The position numbers and the translations under genes are program-made. The notes beneath the pieces are model-generated. The model did not search any database, had not been told where the DNA came from, and worked only from the letters and a program-made list of their open reading frames with translations. DNA of 8,914 bases, taken from an uncultured Lachnospiraceae bacterium (GTDB taxonomy: Bacteria > Bacillota_A > Clostridia > Lachnospirales > Lachnospiraceae). This document shows, in pieces, positions 5,587-8,914 of this stretch. Numbering within the stretch: the stretch's first letter is position 1; each line of letters begins with the position of its first letter. The DNA lies in assembly GCA_949957035.1 (NCBI GenBank), contig CATLIP010000096.1, forward strand, positions 1-8,914. Reading direction: 5' to 3'.

Positions 5587-5797
5587 ATTTTAACAGACGC
5601 TCCTCTCGCAAAGAGTCCATATCTATATCAGTAGAAATACCACCAAGCATTCCGCGCAAGGAATCCACAGCAGAAATTTGGGGATTTACAACTTTAGCAA
5701 CCGTTTTTCCATTACGAGTAATAAAGACATCTTCTTTGGCAATCAATTCAAGGTATTTACCGAAATTAGCTTTAAATTCTGTCGCTGTAACAACCAT
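5570..5797 (-). CDS. Phd/YefM-like antitoxin
   Basis: A 75-aa antitoxin: VTATEFKANFGKYLELIAK, then VFITRNGKTVAKVVNP, is the Phd/YefM DNA-binding fold (about residues 1-45). The C-terminal half (GISTDIDMDSLREERLLKY) is the acidic segment expected to wrap the PIN toxin. It should neutralise the toxin and repress the operon by binding the palindrome at 5825-5852. AGGAGG lies 8 bases before the ATG at 5797, the strongest translation signal nearby, as usual for the antitoxin of a pair. The cassette sits between yqaJ and the rad52-like gene and probably stabilises the element by post-segregational killing. Confidence 0.87.
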   Translation of the reverse strand: MVVTATEFKANFGKYLELIAKEDVFITRNGKTVAKVVNPQISAVDSLRGMLGGISTDIDMDSLREERLLKYENNV

Positions 5798-5824
5798 GAC
5801 TAAATCCTCCTTTTGTTTAGGTTA

Positions 5825-5858
5825 TTCTCATTATATGCGATTCTAATAAGAAAATCAA
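5825..5858 (-). promoter_or_regulatory. Toxin-antitoxin promoter with palindromic operator
   Basis: On the minus strand, TTGATT (5853-5858) and TATAAT (5830-5835) are spaced by exactly 17 bases, 33 bases before the antitoxin ATG. Between and over them, TTCTCATTA (5825-5833) and TAATAAGAA (5844-5852) form an inverted repeat matching at 8 of 9 positions with a 10-base centre. This is a good operator candidate for repression by the Phd-like antitoxin, because it covers the -10 box and the spacer. Confidence 0.65.
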
Positions 5859-5880
5859 TAATATCATGCGAAACCGGAAG

Positions 5881-5918
5881 GAACGATATCAAAAATCGTT
5901 CAATCGTTCAATCTTTCA
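5881..5918. repeat. Short inverted and tandem repeats between yqaJ and the toxin cassette
   Basis: GAACGAT (5881-5887) is inverted as ATCGTTC (5895-5901). The latter begins three tandem 8-mers: ATCGTTCA, ATCGTTCA, ATCTTTCA (5895-5918). The repeats mark the boundary between the yqaJ remnant and the inserted cassette. On the minus strand there is no T-run, so a terminator is unlikely. Confidence 0.4.
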
Positions 5919-5979
5919 ATCCATATACAAAATATCGACAGCTTTCGTACTCTGCCTTGAAATCTTATCCCATCGGTTC

Positions 5980-6623
5980 TTACGCCGCTTTCACCGTAAG
6001 TCTCCGGCTGCGAATTGTCTTCTGGTACTCTGCATATACCTCCGGTTTCTCTGCTTTCAGGCGTTTCTCGTCTATCCTCTGGCTGTCTACTGCTTTCCAT
6101 GATACCCGGTACTTCTCATTCTCTGCCAGTTCCGCCTCCCCAAGATACATCTTTAACTCCTGCTCTATCTGCACCAAGCCTCTGCATTACAGACGGACAT
6201 ATAGTGATAGCACTGAATCTGGTAAGATAAGGGAATCTTTCCATCCTTCCATTTATCTGCCATGTAGGGGCTTGCGGTCTTACATTCCAGCCCTGCATTC
6301 TCCCCCACTACCATCCGGTCTACATCTGCCAGCATAAAGGGATTGGCTTCATCATAAAACATGGCGTTGGCTCTGCGTACCTGTTTCCCTGTCGCCTCCG
6401 TGAATCTCCTTGCCACATAATCCTCAAATTCCCGCCCCTGGCGCATTGCTTCATTGTCGATTTCTTCAATTTCGTCTGTGGTCTTATCCTGGTACACCTG
6501 CAGGGCCGTGCGGTAAGGGTTGAACCCGCATACCGCCCCTGCGTCAGAGCCTCCAATGCCCTGTTTCCGGTACTTTAACCATTCTGCTTTCTCCATATTC
6601 AATGTGGATACTAATTTCTTCAT
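5980..6623 (-). pseudogene. YqaJ-type viral exonuclease gene with an internal deletion and frame change
   Basis: The 5' part (6623-6165) encodes 152 residues of a YqaJ/lambda-exonuclease-like alkaline nuclease: GIGGSDAGAVCGFNPY (22-37), the metal-binding aspartates in LADVDRM (D100/D102), LECKTAS with E113 and K115, and YQIQCYHYM (134-142). It ends abruptly at EAWCR. The expected C-terminus is found immediately after, in another frame (about 6177-5980): VQIEQELKMYLGEAELAENE, then KYRVSWKAVDSQRIDEKRL and SRRLTVKAA. About 100 residues of the usual ~310 are therefore missing at about 6168-6178. The product would degrade DNA ends to feed the Rad52-like annealer. The start has GGAGG upstream and overlaps the previous stop as ATGA. 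Confidence 0.8.
6165..6623 (-). CDS. YqaJ exonuclease, N-terminal open fragment with the catalytic residues
   Basis: This is the still-open 152-aa N-terminal piece of the damaged yqaJ gene. It keeps every recognisable active-site residue of the PD-(D/E)XK core (GGSDAG, D100/D102, E113-x-K115, Q135/Q137) but lacks the C-terminal half that completes the fold and the ring-shaped oligomer. It has the original start codon and ribosome binding site and is translationally coupled to the upstream gene, so it is probably translated. I judge it inactive or unstable. Confidence 0.55.
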   Translation of the reverse strand: MKKLVSTLNMEKAEWLKYRKQGIGGSDAGAVCGFNPYRTALQVYQDKTTDEIEEIDNEAMRQGREFEDYVARRFTEATGKQVRRANAMFYDEANPFMLADVDRMVVGENAGLECKTASPYMADKWKDGKIPLSYQIQCYHYMSVCNAEAWCR

Positions 6624-6964
6624 ACCTTGTTCTCCTCCTTCCTATCCCTGTAATCCCTTCTGAGTTTTGCCAGTTCCTTATCTAAGCAATACTGGATATC
6701 TGCGGTATAGGAATCCTCATATCCCAGCCATTCCCGATAAAGGAAGGTCAGGATATTGGGAAACATCACCGCCGCCTCTAATGTTTCGGTTGATAACCTG
6801 CTGCTCATTTCTGCCAGAAGTTCATAAATGCTGATGATACTGTCTATCTGGTAAGCCGCCTCATAGATGGCTTCCTTTTCCTTCTCAAGAATCTCATATC
6901 GGAAGATTGCTAATTCTCCGCTTAGTTTCAAGCAGAAGGCTTGTTCCAACTGTTTCCTATACAT
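6620..6964 (-). CDS. Hypothetical protein (possibly DUF3848-like), upstream of yqaJ
   Basis: A 114-aa mostly helical cytoplasmic protein from the ATG at 6964 (MYRKQLEQAFCLKLSGELAI), ending DRKEENKV. It has no signal peptide or membrane segment and no catalytic motif. The pattern of a helical N-terminus followed by LxxEWLGYEDSYTADIQ recalls DUF3848-type proteins, but I am not confident. The stop overlaps the yqaJ start (ATGA at 6620-6623), so it is part of the recombination operon. The start is uncertain: the ribosome binding site before 6964 is weak, and an in-frame ATG at 7006 adds 14 residues. I prefer 6964 because 6978-7020 resembles the noncoding and terminal sequence around the DUF932 stop. 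Confidence 0.6.
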   Translation of the reverse strand: MYRKQLEQAFCLKLSGELAIFRYEILEKEKEAIYEAAYQIDSIISIYELLAEMSSRLSTETLEAAVMFPNILTFLYREWLGYEDSYTADIQYCLDKELAKLRRDYRDRKEENKV

Positions 6965-6977
6965 ATACCTGTTTTCT

Positions 6978-7020
6978 CTGCCTTTTCCAATCCTGTGACA
7001 CCGCATTTACCATCTGATGT
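6978..7020 (-). repeat. Imperfect direct repeat, left copy (flanks the Rpn unit)
   Basis: Aligned without gaps to 8041-8083, this segment matches at about 34 of 43 bases, including CATCTGAT and CTTTTCC-like blocks. The right copy is the last codons of the DUF932 gene plus its 3' flank. The left copy lies before the hypothetical gene upstream of yqaJ. Read in the DUF932 frame, the left copy still gives QMVNAV where the gene has QMVSAA. Confidence 0.65.
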
Positions 7021-7087
7021 AAACAAAATGGTATCTGCCCTGTGGTATAAGCCTAAATCTTATCGCTCATACCTCTCTCTTTATAGC

Positions 7088-7124
7088 AAAAAACAGAGCA
7101 TATAGATTTCCGGTTTCTATATGC
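7088..7124 (-). terminator. Rho-independent terminator of the Rpn nuclease gene
   Basis: GCATATAGA (7098-7106) and TCTATATGC (7116-7124) form a perfect 9-bp stem with a 9-base loop. On the minus strand it is followed by TCTGTTTTTT. It lies about 45 bases after the stop of the Rpn-family gene. Confidence 0.8.
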
Positions 7125-7166
7125 CCTGACGCTGTTACTATATTTTATTTTCATTGACAGGATTGA

Positions 7167-7976
7167 TTATACAAACTGCATGACTCTCGTTTCAATCTCT
7201 TTTAGTTCATCCAGTGATAACATTGGAATGCACTCTGCAATCTCCTCAAGCGTCATTTTCCCTTTTCTTATCAGTCGTTCGGCGGTTTCTCTTGCATTGT
7301 TTAATGCAGCTTCATTTCTCATATCTTCCAAAATTTTACACATGACAGCAACTCCTTTCTCGTCCTGTTTGAAATACCTGGCTCTTTTAGCAAGCGCCTC
7401 ATAATTCATGTTTTCGGGATTGGTACATCTAAAATCATGCATTAACTTTCCGATTTCATCATTGCCCCTGTATTTCCCATTCACATATAAAATATGTGAA
7501 CCGTCTCCAAATAATACTTTTTCTCCCCCAATCACAACATATCTCTCCACCGGATATAGGGGCTGGTTTCCTTTCATGACATCATTTTCTGTAATAAAAA
7601 TCACATAACTGTGGGGAATATCCTCTGTATCATCTCCAGGCTTTAATATATGCGTATCTAACAGGCTGCTGTTATGCCTTGCCCTTTTTGCGCCTGCCCC
7701 TGCGTCTGACCTTTGTATTTCTATATCAAATTCTTGATTGGCACTGTCAACCGCATGGACATCTAAAACAGCAGAACGTCCTTGCAGGTTCTTCATTAGT
7801 TCCTGTGTTCGAACCGATTTAACCGTGATATCTGCCCGTCCTAAAACAATCCGAAGTATCAGTTCTACACCCTCAAAATTATCGGCAAGGCAGACGGTCA
7901 TAAAATCATCATCCATATACCGAAGTGATTTCAGACGCTCTAAATCCTGTTGATGTATCTGCGCCGCTGTACTCAA
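7167..7976 (-). CDS. Rpn-family recombination-promoting nuclease / PD-(D/E)XK nuclease family transposase
   Basis: A 269-aa protein of the Rpn/PDDEXK_2 family (often annotated as putative transposase). The conserved N-terminal block YMDDDFMTVCL is followed by ELMKNLQGRSAVLDVHAVD with D72 and EFDIEIQRSD with E86-x-Q88, the degenerate PD-(D/E)XK active site, and then RARHNSSLLD. The C-terminal region (ARETAERLIRKGKMTLEEIA) is the typical helical tail of these proteins. Family members such as E. coli RpnA are DNA endonucleases that raise RecA-independent recombination. Start: TTG at 7976, with AAGGTGG 4 bases upstream; no ATG fits as well. The gene has its own promoter (8002-8030) and terminator and is flanked by an imperfect direct repeat, so it is a self-contained insertion in the DUF932-yqaJ operon. 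It looks intact. Confidence 0.9.
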   Translation of the reverse strand: MSTAAQIHQQDLERLKSLRYMDDDFMTVCLADNFEGVELILRIVLGRADITVKSVRTQELMKNLQGRSAVLDVHAVDSANQEFDIEIQRSDAGAGAKRARHNSSLLDTHILKPGDDTEDIPHSYVIFITENDVMKGNQPLYPVERYVVIGGEKVLFGDGSHILYVNGKYRGNDEIGKLMHDFRCTNPENMNYEALAKRARYFKQDEKGVAVMCKILEDMRNEAALNNARETAERLIRKGKMTLEEIAECIPMLSLDELKEIETRVMQFV

Positions 7977-8001
7977 AATGCCACCTTCTTTCGTTACTTC
8001 T

Positions 8002-8030
8002 ATTATATATCAGATAGTCTCTTTTGAAAA
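8002..8030 (-). promoter_or_regulatory. Promoter of the Rpn nuclease gene
   Basis: On the minus strand, TTTTCA (8025-8030) and TATAAT (8002-8007) are 17 bases apart, ending 25 bases before the TTG start. The -10 is perfect and the -35 moderate. Confidence 0.6.
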
Positions 8031-8040
8031 CTGAATTTTT

Positions 8041-8083
8041 CTGCTTTTCCCAACCCTGTTATGCTGCACTTACCATCTGATAT
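8041..8083 (-). repeat. Imperfect direct repeat, right copy (end of the DUF932 gene)
   Basis: This is the partner of 6978-7020 in the same orientation. It includes the last codons of the DUF932 gene (AYQMVSAA, stop at 8059-8061) and the following AACAGGGTTGGGAAAAGCAG-like flank. Confidence 0.65.
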
Positions 8084-8914
8084 GCCTTGTCAATCATCGG
8101 ATTCCCATCCACGGTGCGGGAGAACAAATTCTCTTTATAGTTCGCCGTCTTACGGAGAGGTTCTGCATGGGTCGCAAAATCAGATACCGCATTGACAAAA
8201 CGGTAGGCATTTTTCCCCACGCCCTGTAAATCCGGTGCGTCAAAGTAACGGATTTTCATATCTTCCCGTAACCGCTTCATGTTCTTCTCCTGCTGAGGCG
8301 TGGAACCGTCCTCAATCGGAAGTAAAACCTCAATATACTCCATGACCCGTTTGTCTGTCAGCTTCTTCATACGGAGTGATTCAAACTCTTTGCCCAGTTC
8401 GTCCATGTAATTTTCTGCCAGGAACAGGGTATCCTTTGCCTCCTGCATTTTCTCCTTGATATCCCCGGTGTGAATCATAGACCATGAACGCTTTGCATTT
8501 GCCAGCGCCAGATTTAAGGTGTTCTGGCATACGACACGAATCGGTGTCAACGCTACTTTGATTGCACCAGAGCCATCATGGGTATTGGAAAACAAAAGAT
8601 AGGGGCTGATTCTCTCCCCGGATATGATGTACTCATGGGGCATATGGGCAAGCAGCCATACCTTCCGGCCTCCCTGCAAACTTCCGGCTGTCTCGTATTT
8701 CACGCCAGCTCCTAATAATTCGTCCGTAAACGCGAAGGCTTCGTCGTTCTGAATCACCCGGTAACGGTCTGTGACAACGCCAAGCACCTTGCGGTCAGAA
8801 TCCCGTACATTTGCCTTGTAGCCGTCTACCACTTCTTCCATGGCTGTATAAATCGGTTCCTGCAGGACACGCCAGTCCAATCCTGCCAACTGCAATGTGT
8901 CTTTAGAAGCAGGG
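8059..8914 (-). CDS. DUF932 phage/plasmid-like protein (N-terminus beyond window edge)
   Basis: An open frame from the right edge reads PASKDTLQLAGLDWRVLQEP onward for about 284 residues to TAA at 8059. It is a DUF932 (phage/plasmid-like TIGR03299) protein: YKANVRDSDRKVLGVVTDRY, GGRKVWLLAHMP, SNTHDGSGAIKVALTPIRVVCQNTL (a hallmark block), a coiled-coil-like middle and a C-terminal KNAYRFVNAVSDFATH. The frame stays open to 8914, so the TTG at 8895 is an internal leucine and the true start lies outside. The biochemical role is unknown; these genes commonly sit beside recombination genes in phages and integrative elements, as here. The last codons form one copy of the repeat that flanks the Rpn unit. 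Confidence 0.9.
   Translation of the reverse strand, partial: PASKDTLQLAGLDWRVLQEPIYTAMEEVVDGYKANVRDSDRKVLGVVTDRYRVIQNDEAFAFTDELLGAGVKYETAGSLQGGRKVWLLAHMPHEYIISGERISPYLLFSNTHDGSGAIKVALTPIRVVCQNTLNLALANAKRSWSMIHTGDIKEKMQEAKDTLFLAENYMDELGKEFESLRMKKLTDKRVMEYIEVLLPIEDGSTPQQEKNMKRLREDMKIRYFDAPDLQGVGKNAYRFVNAVSDFATHAEPLRKTANYKENLFSRTVDGNPMIDKAYQMVSAA

Noticed and set aside
5895..5918. Possible CRISPR-like or iteron array
   Set aside because: There are only three 8-base units with no spacers, too short for CRISPR and too few for a replication origin.
5813..6337. Plus-strand 174-codon ORF
   Set aside because: It is antisense to the toxin promoter, the yqaJ remnant and its tail. Its composition (serine- and tyrosine-rich) is that of a shadow frame.
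8059..8895. TTG at 8895 as the start of the DUF932 gene
   Set aside because: The frame stays open to the right edge with family-like residues (PASKDT) before it, so the gene begins outside the window.

Overview
The window comes from a low-to-mid-GC Firmicute, most likely a gut clostridium of the Lachnospiraceae type. The pointers are strong GGAGG-type ribosome binding sites, frequent TTG starts, Clostridia-type families (DUF5688, DUF6809-like, Rpn/PDDEXK_2, DUF932) and a clostridial large serine recombinase. The lineage is an inference from family resemblance, not from a search.

Layout. Bases 1-400 are chromosome: the first 30 codons of queH (minus strand) and, divergently, the first ~46 codons of an ABC transporter ATPase. 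The ATPase breaks off inside its Walker A motif at about 401-409. From there to the right edge everything belongs to an integrated element (prophage or integrative element), with all genes on the minus strand pointing at the junction. The gene nearest the junction is an intact 546-aa large serine recombinase, the expected arrangement for a serine integrase beside its attachment site. The other end of the element lies outside the window.

The element's older backbone, in transcription order (right to left), is: a DUF932 phage/plasmid protein (cut by the window edge), a small hypothetical gene, a YqaJ-type exonuclease, a Rad52-like annealing protein, a DUF6809-like small protein, a DUF5688 protein, a noncoding stretch with three hairpins, and the recombinase. 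Exonuclease plus annealing protein form a classic phage two-component recombination pair, but both are damaged. yqaJ has an internal deletion. The Rad52-like gene has a 7-bp tandem duplication near its 5' end and, separately, an in-frame TAG before its C-terminal domain. The element therefore looks partly decayed, while its recombinase and its cargo remain intact.

Two self-contained cargo units interrupt the backbone. One is an Rpn-family PD-(D/E)XK nuclease with its own promoter and terminator, flanked by an imperfect direct repeat of about 45-50 bp; one repeat copy is the end of the DUF932 gene. The other is a Phd-like antitoxin / PIN-domain toxin pair with a near-consensus promoter, a palindromic candidate operator and its own terminator, between yqaJ and the rad52-like gene.

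Most notable: (1) integration of the element into the Walker A codons of an ABC ATPase gene; (2) the reconstructed, doubly broken rad52-like gene, one break being a reversible-looking 7-bp tandem repeat; (3) the repeat-flanked Rpn unit. I found no clearly new defence or signalling system.
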